Below are positions 37,181-45,850 of a stretch of DNA of 52,805 nucleotides, in pieces. The position numbers and the translations under genes are program-made. Source of the DNA: Rivularia sp. T60_A2020_040 (lineage in GTDB: Bacteria; Cyanobacteriota; Cyanobacteriia; Cyanobacteriales; Nostocaceae); contig JACYMD010000040.1 in the NCBI GenBank assembly GCA_015272215.1, forward strand, positions 1-52,805, in the 5' to 3' direction. The notes below the pieces were generated by a model. That model had not been told where the DNA came from. It ran no database searches and saw only the letters and a list, made by a program, of their open reading frames with translations. How positions within the stretch are numbered: position 1 is the stretch's first letter; the number at the start of each line of letters is the position of its first letter.

Positions 37181-38539
37181 TCAATTCATAGTTTCAACCG
37201 TAAGTACCTGGGGTGGTGTGGCATCTGGAGGATACAATAAATCAACTTCTACAAGTCTTTTACTACCTGGTTTCATATTCATCATTACCAAAGCTTCGCC
37301 TTTCTCACCTCGATTTTGTACCAAATGCAAGTAAGTAATGCGAGGCATTCCTCGATCATCTGTATAACGTACTCTTACCGTACCGCGAAAGAAAACTCTT
37401 TGATCTGGGTTGTCAAAGAAGCGTAACCCATCTTTAGTTAATTTATCTTCTTTAATAGGTGTTTGCAATGATACTTTCACAGTTTGTGGTGTCTGAGATT
37501 TATTTAATAAAGGTAACTGCAAACTATACAAAATCCCATAATTACCGTGAGCATAATATGCCGTATCAGGATAGCGTACCAACATGGGCGCACTTTGAAT
37601 TTGATTGGTTCCCAAAGTTCCGCGATGCAAAGTAGCGATACCATAAGAAAAAGCTTCACCCGATTGAGGAATTGTCAGATAAGTTTTTTTAGGGCGATCG
37701 ACAACTAAAGAATTCCATTGAGAACCTTTTGCAACTCCTGCAACTCTACCGTAAATTATCGGTTTTTCCATGTCTTCTGGTGGAGTTGGTGTTTTATCTC
37801 TAGGTCCTGCTAAATTACCATTATCAAGTAAATTTTGCCATTCTTTTACATATGGCGCACGTTCGTTTCCCAAAGCATCAGTGGGTGCAAACATTGCTAA
37901 AGAAGCAGCATATATTTTACCACTGCTCCGCAACCGCATCAAAGCAGAACGTCCATTAATTGGTGGTTCTAATTCTTTAACAGGAATGGGTGTATTTAAC
38001 AGCATTCGACTTTCCCCTGGTGGAATGATCAATTGAGCGGGTAATATCGATTGACGTTGTTTCCTCAGAATATCACTCATCACCCGACTTCCGGGACCTG
38101 CAAAAACTTCACCAAAATAATTGGTGATTTGAGATGGTAAATCAATAAATGGTGCATCCGGTTGACTTAAATAACTTGCTGCGTGTAATACATCTACCGT
38201 TACAGTTTGTGCAGTCGGGTTATGGAGAATTATCCCCAAATATAGTGTCCTTAAATCATCTGGTTGAGATGCTTTAGCCACATGATGTGCAAATACATCA
38301 AATCGTCCTTTAAAAGCAAAATTCAGATGAGCTGATGGGACTTTTTTTCCTCGTGCTGGAAAAGTTGAAAGCAGAATTCCTTCTTCGAGAACTAATTCCG
38401 GACTGTTACTATTAAAAACCGGAATATTATCAAGTTTACCCGGCAAAGAACGTACTTGTTGTGCTTGTACTACTTCTACAGGTGCAGGTGTAGATGCAAT
38501 TGTTTGAGCAATCGGAAAATTTAGTAAGAAAGAGAACAT
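37181..38539 (-). CDS. DUF3370 family exported protein
   Basis: 452 residues. The N-terminal MFSFLLNFPIAQTIASTPAP is a short signal. The family start RSLPGKLDNIPVFNSNSPEL and EGILLSTFPARGKKVPSAHLNFAFKGRFDVFAHHVA are visible, followed by beta-rich stretches (TVDVLHAASYL, QLIIPPGESRMLLNTPIPVKEL) and a C-terminal RVRYTDDRGMPRITYLHLVQNRG. DUF3370 proteins are mostly cyanobacterial and of unknown function. The beta-rich makeup suggests a cell-surface or periplasmic role, which is inference. An AAGGATA precedes the ATG. It is monocistronic. Confidence 0.85.
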   Translation of the reverse strand: MFSFLLNFPIAQTIASTPAPVEVVQAQQVRSLPGKLDNIPVFNSNSPELVLEEGILLSTFPARGKKVPSAHLNFAFKGRFDVFAHHVAKASQPDDLRTLYLGIILHNPTAQTVTVDVLHAASYLSQPDAPFIDLPSQITNYFGEVFAGPGSRVMSDILRKQRQSILPAQLIIPPGESRMLLNTPIPVKELEPPINGRSALMRLRSSGKIYAASLAMFAPTDALGNERAPYVKEWQNLLDNGNLAGPRDKTPTPPEDMEKPIIYGRVAGVAKGSQWNSLVVDRPKKTYLTIPQSGEAFSYGIATLHRGTLGTNQIQSAPMLVRYPDTAYYAHGNYGILYSLQLPLLNKSQTPQTVKVSLQTPIKEDKLTKDGLRFFDNPDQRVFFRGTVRVRYTDDRGMPRITYLHLVQNRGEKGEALVMMNMKPGSKRLVEVDLLYPPDATPPQVLTVETMN

Positions 38540-39299
38540 ATATCCTTAGTTTTTTGTTTGATTAAAGACGCACCTATATCTATGAAAGTGCCAGCCTGTA
38601 AATCATTAATTAGATGTTGACAATAACTTCCGAACAGCTTTTGAAGTCACAATCACAACTCGTAATTAGCTGTTGCAGCAGATTGTCTAAAACTGAATCA
38701 TCCAATCATTTTTTATAAAATCACCTCAATAAATCACCTCAATCATCTTTGATATCATCTATCTCACTCTTGGTTTATTTAATATTCCCAACCAATAGTT
38801 CTATTCAATACAGTTTCTACGAAATCTATATTATTTAGTTTTTTGCAATATAAATGTACTATAGGGATTGCGAAGTGTTGATTGAAAACCTCCGCAATCG
38901 GATTATGTTGAGCAATATTTATATCTCAGAACACCCGAAAAAAGCAGAGCAAACCATAAATTCAGTTGTGATTATGACTAATATTTTTGAAATCAATGGT
39001 GGATGACAAGAGCATTTTTGGGCAATAGGGAATAGCATAAAGTTGAAGTTAGAGGTTTTTTTAAATTATCCTTAAACTAATAACTTGCTAATCTATAAGT
39101 AGTATGTTGACTGGACTTTGTAAAAACGACCATGCATCCTGTGATGTAAAGCAATTTTAAGGAGTAAATCATCAGAAAAATTTGATTTGTAGTGGATAAG
39201 CCAAAATTTGTTCGTAAGTTAATAGCAATCTTTGCGTCATAAAATTTATTATTTAGAATAGGAACACCCTCCATTTAGAAATGTATCAGGAGTAGTTTA
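38540..39299. other. 760-base intergenic region without a supported gene
   Basis: I see no gene here; a 65-codon minus-strand frame at 39077-39274 has no ribosome-binding site or family features. The stretch holds a direct repeat of AAATCACCTCAAT at about 38720-38745 and otherwise AT-rich sequence. It must carry the promoters of DUF3370 (leftward) and hisH (rightward). Confidence 0.5.
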
Positions 39300-39935
39300 A
39301 TGGCAGTAATTGCAGTAGTTGATTATGACATGGGGAATTTGCACTCAGTTTGTAAAGCTTTAGAAAAAGCTGGTGCAACTCCTAAAGTTACAAGTTCTCC
39401 AAAAGATTTGCAAAAAGCTATGGCAATTGTATTACCTGGAGTTGGTGCATTTGACCCAGCAATGCAAAATTTGCGATCGCGAAATTTGGTTGAACCAATC
39501 AAAAATATGATCGCAGATGGGAAACCTTTTTTAGGAATATGTCTGGGAATGCAAATTCTGTTTGAATCATCGGAGGAAGGTAGTGAAAAAGGATTAGGAA
39601 TTATCAAAGGAAAAGTGAAGCGTTTTCGTAAGTCTTCTGACATTAGAATTCCTCATATGGGTTGGAATCAATTGGAAATAACTCAGCCAATGTCACTTTT
39701 ATGGGAGCATTTACCCCCGAATCCTTGGGTATATTTTGTTCATTCTTTTTATGTTGAACCTGTAGAACAAAAAATTAATGCTGCAACTGTTACCCACGGA
39801 AGTCAAACTGTAACTGCCGCTATTGCTTACGATAATTTAACCGCAGTTCAGTTTCACCCCGAAAAATCTTCTAATGTCGGACTACAAATTTTGTCTAATT
39901 TTGTTTCTCAGGTGCGCGAAAAAATTGCTGTTTAA
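39300..39935 (+). CDS. hisH: Imidazole glycerol phosphate synthase glutaminase subunit HisH
   Basis: 211 residues. HisH hydrolyses glutamine and channels ammonia to HisF in histidine synthesis. The class I amidotransferase triad is present: nucleophile C81 in FLGICLGMQILFE, H186 and E188 in VQFHPEKSS. The oxyanion strand PGVGAFDPAM (about 46-55) and the HisH-specific PHMGWNQLE (118-126) are present. A clear AGGAGT lies nine bases before the ATG. rsmD follows about 90 bases later on the same strand. HisF is elsewhere, as is common in cyanobacteria. Confidence 0.97.
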   Translation: MAVIAVVDYDMGNLHSVCKALEKAGATPKVTSSPKDLQKAMAIVLPGVGAFDPAMQNLRSRNLVEPIKNMIADGKPFLGICLGMQILFESSEEGSEKGLGIIKGKVKRFRKSSDIRIPHMGWNQLEITQPMSLLWEHLPPNPWVYFVHSFYVEPVEQKINAATVTHGSQTVTAAIAYDNLTAVQFHPEKSSNVGLQILSNFVSQVREKIAV

Positions 39936-40023
39936 TCGCTGTTTAATATCTAAATTGACAAGCCATATACAAACAATTCTAATTTGATGTTGTAATCAAA
40001 TTCGTGTTTTCTGCTATAAAATA

Positions 40024-40617
40024 ATGGCAGAGAAGGATACTTATGTCGCTTGCTTCAATAACGACGCGAAAATCATTTTGCTAAGAATCTACGGGAATCG
40101 TCAATTAAAAACATTACCAGGGAAGCAAACCAGACCCACAAGCGCACGGGTAAGGGAAGCAATATTTAATATTTGGCAAGGAAGAATTGCCGGTTGTCGC
40201 TGGTTGGATTTATGCACCGGAACGGGTTCCATGGGTGCGGAAGCTTTGTGTCGAGGAGCTAGTTTTGTCGTTGGGATAGAAAAATCTAGAAGTGCTTGCG
40301 GTATTATCAAGCAAAATTGGTCTGCTGTTGCAGGTTCCGAACAAGAATGGAAACTTTTGCAAGGAGATATATTACAGCAGTTGTCTAAACTTAGTGAACA
40401 GCAGTTTGACAGAATTTATTTTGACCCACCTTATGCAAGCGAGTTGTACGAGCCAGTTTTACAAATTATTACAATAAATAGACTTTTGGACATCAATGGA
40501 GAAATAGCAGTAGAGCATAATCCCAAATTATGGACACCACCACAAATTCCAGAGTTGGAAATCTGCCGTCAAAAAATTTATGGAAACACAACTGTAAGCT
40601 TTTACTGCAATCAGTAA
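40024..40617 (+). CDS. rsmD: 16S rRNA (guanine(966)-N2)-methyltransferase RsmD
   Basis: 197 residues. RsmD methylates G966 of 16S rRNA in the assembled small subunit. The start RIYGNRQLKTLPGKQTRPTS and ARVREAIFNIW are diagnostic. The SAM-binding motif DLCTGTGSMGAEAL is at about 62-75 and the catalytic DPPY at 134-137. The first 20 residues (MAEKDTYVACFNNDAKIILL) are a little longer than usual and a later start is possible, though no internal Met fits. It is the second gene in the hisH-rsmD pair. A TAGAGACGT palindrome stands just downstream. Confidence 0.93.
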   Translation: MAEKDTYVACFNNDAKIILLRIYGNRQLKTLPGKQTRPTSARVREAIFNIWQGRIAGCRWLDLCTGTGSMGAEALCRGASFVVGIEKSRSACGIIKQNWSAVAGSEQEWKLLQGDILQQLSKLSEQQFDRIYFDPPYASELYEPVLQIITINRLLDINGEIAVEHNPKLWTPPQIPELEICRQKIYGNTTVSFYCNQ

Positions 40618-40643
40618 TTATTAAATTAAACATGAAACCCTTG

Positions 40644-40670
40644 TAGAGACGTAGCAATGCTACGTCTCCA
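40644..40670. terminator. TAGAGACGTAGC palindrome between convergent rsmD and petG
   Basis: TAGAGACGTAGCA and TGCTACGTCTCCA form a stem about 25 bases after the rsmD stop and about 35 bases beyond the petG stop. It belongs to the dispersed palindrome family and is well placed to terminate both genes. Confidence 0.7.
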
Positions 40671-40706
40671 GCATATGGAATCACCACACCAAATTTACTT
40701 TAACTC

Positions 40707-40820
40707 TTACAATCCGAGTTGATTACCGCGTTTGTATTGCTCGTAGGCTTTATAAAACAAACCAGCTAAAGTAACGAAAACTAAACCTAAGACCATCCCA
40801 TCAAGTAAAGGTTCAACCAT
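40707..40820 (-). CDS. petG: Cytochrome b6f complex subunit PetG
   Basis: 37 residues: [20 protein letters not shown] then [17 protein letters not shown]. This is the single-helix PetG subunit needed to assemble or stabilise the b6f complex in the thylakoid. The start MVEPLL, the membrane helix (about 5-24) and the basic YKAYEQYKR tail match the family closely, and the length is exactly as expected. GGGGAG lies seven bases before the ATG. It is encoded opposite to rsmD and cytM, between them. Confidence 0.95.
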   Translation of the reverse strand: MVEPLLDGMVLGLVFVTLAGLFYKAYEQYKRGNQLGL

Positions 40821-41021
40821 TAAATTCTCCCCAAAAGCGATCGCTTTGATAATTTGTTTACTTTTACTGTCTTTGATTTTATCAAATAAGCAGGGTAACA
40901 GCCCTTCTAGAGAGAACTAGAGCCAGATTTAAATGAAAAAAATGCCGATTGGTGCTTGCGGAGATAGTCAAGAACTTTTAAGCTATGTGTATGAAATGAA
41001 ATATTTTTGTAGAAACTGACC

Positions 41022-41411
41022 TTGACAGCAAACCTTTTGGATAACCAGATTACCAAACCGGACACTCTAATAGGGCGAATCGCATTCTTTACGTTAGCGA
41101 TTCTGCTAGCAATCCTCGCTGGCATTTTTGCTGTAGATATGGTAAAGTCTGCTGACCCCTACATACAAAATGTACTATCTTTAGAAGGAAACCCCGTCCA
41201 AGGTCACGCAATTTTCCAGATTAACTGCGCTGGGTGTCATGGCTTGGAAGCAACGGGAAGTGTCGGCCCTTCTTTAAAAGCAGTATCCAAACGCAAATCT
41301 CGTTATGGAATGATTCATCAAGTAGTCAGTGGAGAAACCCCACCAATGCCCAAATTTCAGCCTAGTGCTAAGGAAATGGCCGATTTATTAAGTTATTTAG
41401 AAACGCTTTAA
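41022..41411 (+). CDS. cytM: Membrane-anchored c-type cytochrome (cytochrome cM)
   Basis: 129 residues from a TTG start; an in-frame stop at 41010 limits the upstream choice to this TTG or a CTG two codons earlier. One N-terminal membrane helix (about 18-38) anchors a class I cytochrome c domain with haem motif C69-A-G-C72-H73 and the axial Met in PPMPKF (about 109). The stretch ADPYIQNVLSLEGNPVQGHAIFQINCAGCHG is close to cytochrome cM, a cyanobacterial protein linked to control of photosynthetic and respiratory electron flow. It is located beside petG, divergent. A heptamer array follows the stop. Confidence 0.9.
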   Translation: MTANLLDNQITKPDTLIGRIAFFTLAILLAILAGIFAVDMVKSADPYIQNVLSLEGNPVQGHAIFQINCAGCHGLEATGSVGPSLKAVSKRKSRYGMIHQVVSGETPPMPKFQPSAKEMADLLSYLETL

Positions 41412-41523
41412 AAATTGGTAATGGGTAAACAATTTTGGATTTTAGATTTTAGATTTTAGATTGTTCCGATAAACAAATGTAGGCTCTATTCCCTTTTCCC
41501 TATTCCCAATTCCCTGATAACTG

Positions 41524-42693
41524 ATGATTGAAGTTGATTATCGTTTTCCGCCAGGTGTAGATGCCCAAAAGCAAGCTAAAGTGATTGCTGTTGGGCAAAC
41601 TGTTGGTACTTGGGATGCTCGTTTTGCTCATCGAGAAACAGCGTTAAGCGAACATCTCGGAAAAGTAATTGGAGTAGAAACACAAACTAACACAGGCTAT
41701 AGTATCGCTACAGTTCGATTTCCAGAGACGAATGTAGAAAATGATATTTCTAGCTTGCTAACCATGATATTTGGCAAATATTCTATGGCTGGTGCCGCAA
41801 AAGTTGTAGCGGTGCGTTTACCTCAAAGTTATGGTTTGTCTCCCAAATTCGGTATTTCTGGAATTAGGGAAAAATTGGGAATATTTAACCGTCCTTTAGT
41901 CATGGCAATATTCAAACCTGCTTTGGGACTTTCAGCAGCAGATCATGCTGGTATTTTAAAAGAAGTCGCCTATGCTGGTCTAGATATTATTAAAGACGAT
42001 GAAATTCTTGGTGATTTAGATACAGCCCCTACTTTACAACGTCTCAAAGCTTGTCGGCAAGTAATTGATCAGGTCAAGCAAGAAACTGGACGCACTGTAT
42101 TATATGCTGTCAATGTTACCGGAAATGCAGATAAATTAATCGAAAAAGCCCGGTTATTAGTGCGAGAAGGTGCTAATGCATTGTTACTTAACGTACTTCC
42201 CTACGGGTTCTCAGTACTACAAGCTTTAGCCGCCGACGCGGATATAAATGTACCTATTTTTACTCATCCAGCCCTCGCAGGTGCCTTATGTGCCGCTCCC
42301 GACCACGGTATGGCGTATTCAGTGATACTAGGGACTTTCATGGCTCATGGAGGTGCTGACGCGGTGTTATATCCAGCACATTATGGTAGTTTGCCCTTTG
42401 ATGCAGTAGAAGAAGCGAAAATTAAAGATAGTTTGCGCTCGCGCAATGTTTTTCCAGTACCTTCTGCGGGAATTCATCCCGGTATTGTACCAAAAGCAAT
42501 CGCTGATTATGGTAATGATGTAATTTTAAATGCCGGTACCGGAATTATGGATCATCCTTCGGGTGCAGCATCTGGAGTCAAAGCCTTTTTTGAAGCTTTG
42601 GCAAGAGTAGAAAACAAAGAGTCTTTTGAGTTGCAAAGTTTACCAGATGGAGCCTTGAAGCGAGCTGTGGAGAAGTGGGGAAGTGACAGTTGA
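41524..42693 (+). CDS. mtnW: RuBisCO-like protein, 2,3-diketo-5-methylthiopentyl-1-phosphate enolase (MtnW)
   Basis: 389 residues, form IV RuBisCO-like. It matches the MtnW (YkrW) branch, which acts in the methionine salvage pathway, not in carbon fixation: DYRFPPG start, IAVGQTVGTWDARF, the K131-PALGLS loop where the second RuBisCO lysine (KPK) is Ala, the carbamylatable GLDIIK157-DDE metal site, FTHPALAGA, and VPSAGIHPG. The loop-6 lysine of true RuBisCO is absent. No other mtn gene is nearby. The C-terminal TGA comes from a heptamer array (WGSDS, stop). There is no strong Shine-Dalgarno sequence. Substrate assignment is from family similarity. Confidence 0.88.
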   Translation: MIEVDYRFPPGVDAQKQAKVIAVGQTVGTWDARFAHRETALSEHLGKVIGVETQTNTGYSIATVRFPETNVENDISSLLTMIFGKYSMAGAAKVVAVRLPQSYGLSPKFGISGIREKLGIFNRPLVMAIFKPALGLSAADHAGILKEVAYAGLDIIKDDEILGDLDTAPTLQRLKACRQVIDQVKQETGRTVLYAVNVTGNADKLIEKARLLVREGANALLLNVLPYGFSVLQALAADADINVPIFTHPALAGALCAAPDHGMAYSVILGTFMAHGGADAVLYPAHYGSLPFDAVEEAKIKDSLRSRNVFPVPSAGIHPGIVPKAIADYGNDVILNAGTGIMDHPSGAASGVKAFFEALARVENKESFELQSLPDGALKRAVEKWGSDS

Positions 42694-42722
42694 CAGTTGA
42701 CAGTTGACAGTTGATAGTTGAC
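42684..42722. repeat. TTGACAG heptamer array forming the mtnW stop
   Basis: Five TTGACAG/TTGATAG units begin inside the last two codons of mtnW (GAC AGT TGA). The same unit type overlaps the ends of the exbB-like gene and tmk. Confidence 0.85.
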
Positions 42723-42724
42723 CT

Positions 42725-43432
42725 TTATTTAAACTGATGTTTGATTGCGATCGCAATTAATGCCCATACTGTTACTCCACTGTAAGCTATATCTCGACGT
42801 TGAAAAAGTGCGAAGAGGGCGATAATTGTGGCAATAATCATCATGATTACAGTCCAGATTTCGGGGGAAATACCGAAACCGTTCCAATTATTGATATATA
42901 ATGCACTTGCGATATTAACAATGGTAGCAACGCTTATCCAACCCAGATAAATGCTAATCGGATAGTGAATAAACCATTTTTCGGCACGTGATACGGCTGT
43001 ATTTCCAATACCTAAACGGAGATACATCATAATTAAGGGTAGTAAAATTAACAGCATCGCGACAACTGAAAGCACAAACAGCCGTGATAAAAATAGATAT
43101 ACCCAAATACTTTGAGCGACGGATGCGATTACTAAGAGGTATCCGGTTTTGCGTAAATTCGGATTGTCTCGCTGGGAAGGTAAGACTTGATAAATTGCAA
43201 AAGCAAATAATCCCAGGTAAATTAGCCCCCAAATCGCAAAAGCATAGCTAGCGGGAATTATTAAAACGTTTTTGAATAGAGTATTCGAGATTTCACCGAT
43301 AGTTAGTCCGTTAAGTGGGAAAATATTTGATATGACGTTGACGATAAAAGCAATAATCACAGCTGCGAAGGTAACAAGCTGCCGTAGAATATCTCCAGAA
43401 GTAGTTTTGGACTGCTGCATATTTTTTTCCAT
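42725..43432 (-). CDS. TspO-related tryptophan-rich sensory-type membrane protein
   Basis: 235 residues with seven hydrophobic segments. The stretches NVLIIPASYAFAIWGLIYLGLF, WVYLFLSRLFVLSVVAMLLILLPLI and YLGWISVATIVNIAS recall the long cyanobacterial relatives of TspO/MBR proteins, though they are longer than TspO itself (about 160 residues). TspO proteins bind porphyrins and are linked to stress signalling; the longer group has no proven role. A start at Met5 (MQQSK) is equally possible. The gene is convergent with mtnW. Confidence 0.75.
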   Translation of the reverse strand: MEKNMQQSKTTSGDILRQLVTFAAVIIAFIVNVISNIFPLNGLTIGEISNTLFKNVLIIPASYAFAIWGLIYLGLFAFAIYQVLPSQRDNPNLRKTGYLLVIASVAQSIWVYLFLSRLFVLSVVAMLLILLPLIMMYLRLGIGNTAVSRAEKWFIHYPISIYLGWISVATIVNIASALYINNWNGFGISPEIWTVIMMIIATIIALFALFQRRDIAYSGVTVWALIAIAIKHQFK

Positions 43433-44177
43433 AGTTTAATTTTTGGGTTTGACAGCCCATATTATTTTGGGACAAACGTTTCCAATAATAGTAAAGTTTT
43501 TATTATTATGAATTAATTTTCTATAATTAAAATTAATGTATCCGTTTATATATGACTAAATGTTACTTTTATTTGGTATTATTTGTATCAGTAATCTTAA
43601 TTGCTGAAGAGTTAAAATCACAGAAGTTTAGAGGAGAAGTTGAAACAGAGAAGTTAGATGGCTGATAGCAATTTCTGATTTTGATGTTGAACTTCTAATT
43701 TAGCTAGAGTTATAGGGTTGCATACAGAAAGTTAAAACAGAAAATCTTCATCTTAACTATTGATGAAGCAGTGATTTGCCGCTGATAAATTTGAGTTCCG
43801 AAAAAGAAATGGTAGATGTTCCCCGTATCCAGTCTAGGGGTTTCGTCTTTGCGATAATCCGGCAAGATTATCGTAATATACAGCTTACCATAATTTAGTT
43901 CATTCGGAGAAAACTAAGGATAATTATCTATCCTTGTATGGTTTTGGAATAAATTCTTCCTTCCAAGGCACAAGTATTTTATCAGTTATCAGTTATCAGT
44001 TATCAGTCACGTTTATACAAGCGAGTTTAAGTTGGGAGCCGTATTAAGGTGATTGCCGTTGGAGTATTGGTTTAAATAGAACACCAACCATACGCCGCCG
44101 TGTTTACTGTATGACGCTACCGCCTCACGAGTAAAGCTAACACTGTTGACTGATTTAAGAAAAGTTTTCAAAAATAT
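43433..44177. other. 745-base intergenic region with repeat copy B
   Basis: No gene. A stretch at 43813-43875 (GATGTTCCCCGTATCCAGTC... CGATAATCCGGCAAGATTATCG) contains an AATCCGGCAAGATT-like dyad and could be structured RNA, but matches no family that I know. 43981-44148 is copy B of the repeat at 1839-2003. Confidence 0.5.
43981..44148. repeat. Copy B of the ~150-bp intergenic repeat (copy A at 1839-2003)
   Basis: TTATCAG heptamers, then TCACGTTTATACAA, a diverged middle and a highly similar tail from TATTGGTTTAAATAGAACAC to AGTAAAGCTAACACTGTT. Same orientation as copy A, 42 kb away. Confidence 0.75.
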
Positions 44178-44792
44178 TCAATTCCACACCCTACTCAAAT
44201 TCAGCACAAAACCGGGTAAAATATCCTCACCGAATAACTGAGCAGGATTTTCTAATACTTTTACTTGTGAACCTGGTTGATAAATTTCTACTCTGCGATT
44301 TTGAGGGTCAAGCAACCAGCCAAGGCTTGCACCATTGTCAATGTATTCTTTCATTTTAGCTTGCATTGGCTCAATTCTATCGGAACTAGAGCGTAACTCA
44401 ACCACAAAATCGGGAGAGATATTAGCAAAAGTTCCTTTTTGTTCGGTTGTAAGTGCATCCCATCGTTTTTGAGAAACCCAAGAAGCATCGGGAGAGCGAG
44501 TTGCACCATTAGGTAAAATAAAGCCAGTAGAAGAGTCAAAGGCTAACCCTAATTCTCCAGAATTGCGCCACCACAAATAGAATTCTCCAGAAATACTCGA
44601 ATTAAATTGTCCAGTTTCCCAACCAGTTGGTGGATTCACAATTAATTCTCCTTGAGCATTTCTTTCAAGTTTCAAGTCTCGGTTGGCTACACTTAAAGCT
44701 GCAAACTGTTCTTGGGTGACGTATAATCCAATGTTTGTAGGCAATTCAAGCGATAGGGTTTCAGTATCGGGATTAATAGGTGTCTGTACCAT
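44178..44792 (-). CDS. Uma2-family (DUF820) putative PD-(D/E)XK endonuclease
   Basis: 204 residues. The restriction-endonuclease-like fold shows in ELIVNPPTGWETGQFNSSIS, STGFILPNGATRSPDASWVS (active-site Asp in PDA), ISPDFVVELRSSSDRIEPMQAKM (E-x-R replacing ExK, Lys in the next helix) and the closing GASLGWLLDPQNRRVEIY. Uma2 genes are highly multiplied in cyanobacteria; their biological role is unproven. It is divergent from another Uma2 gene about 110 bases away. Confidence 0.9.
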   Translation of the reverse strand: MVQTPINPDTETLSLELPTNIGLYVTQEQFAALSVANRDLKLERNAQGELIVNPPTGWETGQFNSSISGEFYLWWRNSGELGLAFDSSTGFILPNGATRSPDASWVSQKRWDALTTEQKGTFANISPDFVVELRSSSDRIEPMQAKMKEYIDNGASLGWLLDPQNRRVEIYQPGSQVKVLENPAQLFGEDILPGFVLNLSRVWN

Positions 44793-44903
44793 CTTTTTGA
44801 TTAATATAAACTACCCTATTAACTAGCATATTATTTTGAGTGACTTGGTAGATAAATACAAATTTAAAAATGGTAAAATTCGAGGAAGCTTAATTAACGA
44901 TTC

Positions 44904-45434
44904 ATGATCAAGTCGGTTGCAAAAATATCTTTAACTGAATTTCTTGCTCAACCTAATATTGAGGCTTCCCCGGCATGGGAATTAATTAATGGGGAAGTGC
45001 GACAAAAACCAATGCCAACCCTTTTTCATTCGCGGTTGCAACGCAATCTTGTAAATTACATCAATAATAATACCGAGCAGTTTGAAGCCATACAAGAATT
45101 GCGGTGTATTGTACCTCCATTATCTCCTGTACCAGATATTTCTGTAATTGCTTGTCAAAGAATTTCTGATGAAGATGGAGCCTTTGAAGGTGCGCCGGAT
45201 TGGTTAATTGAAATTCGTTCTCCGGGGCAAAGTACTATAGATTTACAGAACAAAATTCTCCACTGTTTGAGCAATGGAACCCAATTAGCTTGGTTAATAG
45301 ATATAGCTCGTCAACAAATTTGGGTATGGGTTGGTGATGAGCTACCCCTTGTTTTTTCAGCAGAGGATACTTTACCGACTTTGGGTAACTTGCCACTTAC
45401 GGTTAATGCTGTTATGGCTATGACTCGTAGGTAA
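44904..45434 (+). CDS. Uma2-family (DUF820) putative PD-(D/E)XK endonuclease
   Basis: 176 residues, a different sub-branch from its divergent neighbour: it starts with ISLTEFLAQPNIEASPAWEL and INGEVRQKPMPT, then PPLSPVPDISVIAC (active-site Asp), PDWLIEIRSPGQSTIDLQNK (E-x-R, with a later Lys) and NGTQLAWLIDIARQQIWVW. The fold and motif order are those of Uma2. The two genes share little sequence beyond the fold, so they are not a recent tandem duplication. Confidence 0.9.
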   Translation: MIKSVAKISLTEFLAQPNIEASPAWELINGEVRQKPMPTLFHSRLQRNLVNYINNNTEQFEAIQELRCIVPPLSPVPDISVIACQRISDEDGAFEGAPDWLIEIRSPGQSTIDLQNKILHCLSNGTQLAWLIDIARQQIWVWVGDELPLVFSAEDTLPTLGNLPLTVNAVMAMTRR

Positions 45435-45850
45435 AGTTGGAAATAATTCTTACAATATTAGGTGCAAGTGAGTGAAAGTCCTCATTTTCCCGGTTTTCCT
45501 TTTGACTGAGGTAATTCCCCAGTATTTAGAGCGCAGTAAAAGCGAGGGGAGAAATAAAATTATGAAAGCGTTTCGTAGTTGGGTGATTAGTAGGTTGGGT
45601 TAACGGAGTGTAACCCAACAATCATATTAAGTTATGCTCCGTTACACTTTAAGTTAGTTACTAAAAACTTGGGTTATGTCGGGTAATGTCTGAATTATAA
45701 AAACCGCAGAGACGCTGAGGACACAGAGAAAGAGGTCAAAAGAGGTATTTTATATACAATTGAATTTTATATTATTAGTTAACCTTTTTGCTTCATTTTT
45801 TATGCTAGTTAAAATGAAAAATAATATTAAACGATAGTAAAGAATATCAA
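45435..45850. other. Intergenic region with several interspersed repeats
   Basis: No gene. A GGTTGGGTTAACGGAGTGTA repeat with its inverse TATGCTCCGTTACACTTTAA forms an arm pair at about 45593-45650. AAACCGCAGAGACGCTGAGG with ACACAGAGAAAGAGG at about 45704-45739 is a member of the GACGC/ACACAG family. Confidence 0.6.

Noticed and set aside
39077-39274. 65-codon minus-strand frame before hisH
   Set aside because: No ribosome-binding site, no composition or domain support; it occupies the likely hisH promoter.
41524-42693. True RuBisCO large subunit
   Set aside because: Length, the loss of the KPK second lysine and loop-6 lysine, and clear similarity to MtnW argue for a RuBisCO-like protein.
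45470-45560. Possible group II intron or riboswitch fragment (GGTGCAAGTGAGTGAAAGTC)
   Set aside because: A short similarity to intron-like words only; no domain V hairpin, no reverse transcriptase and no conserved riboswitch core.
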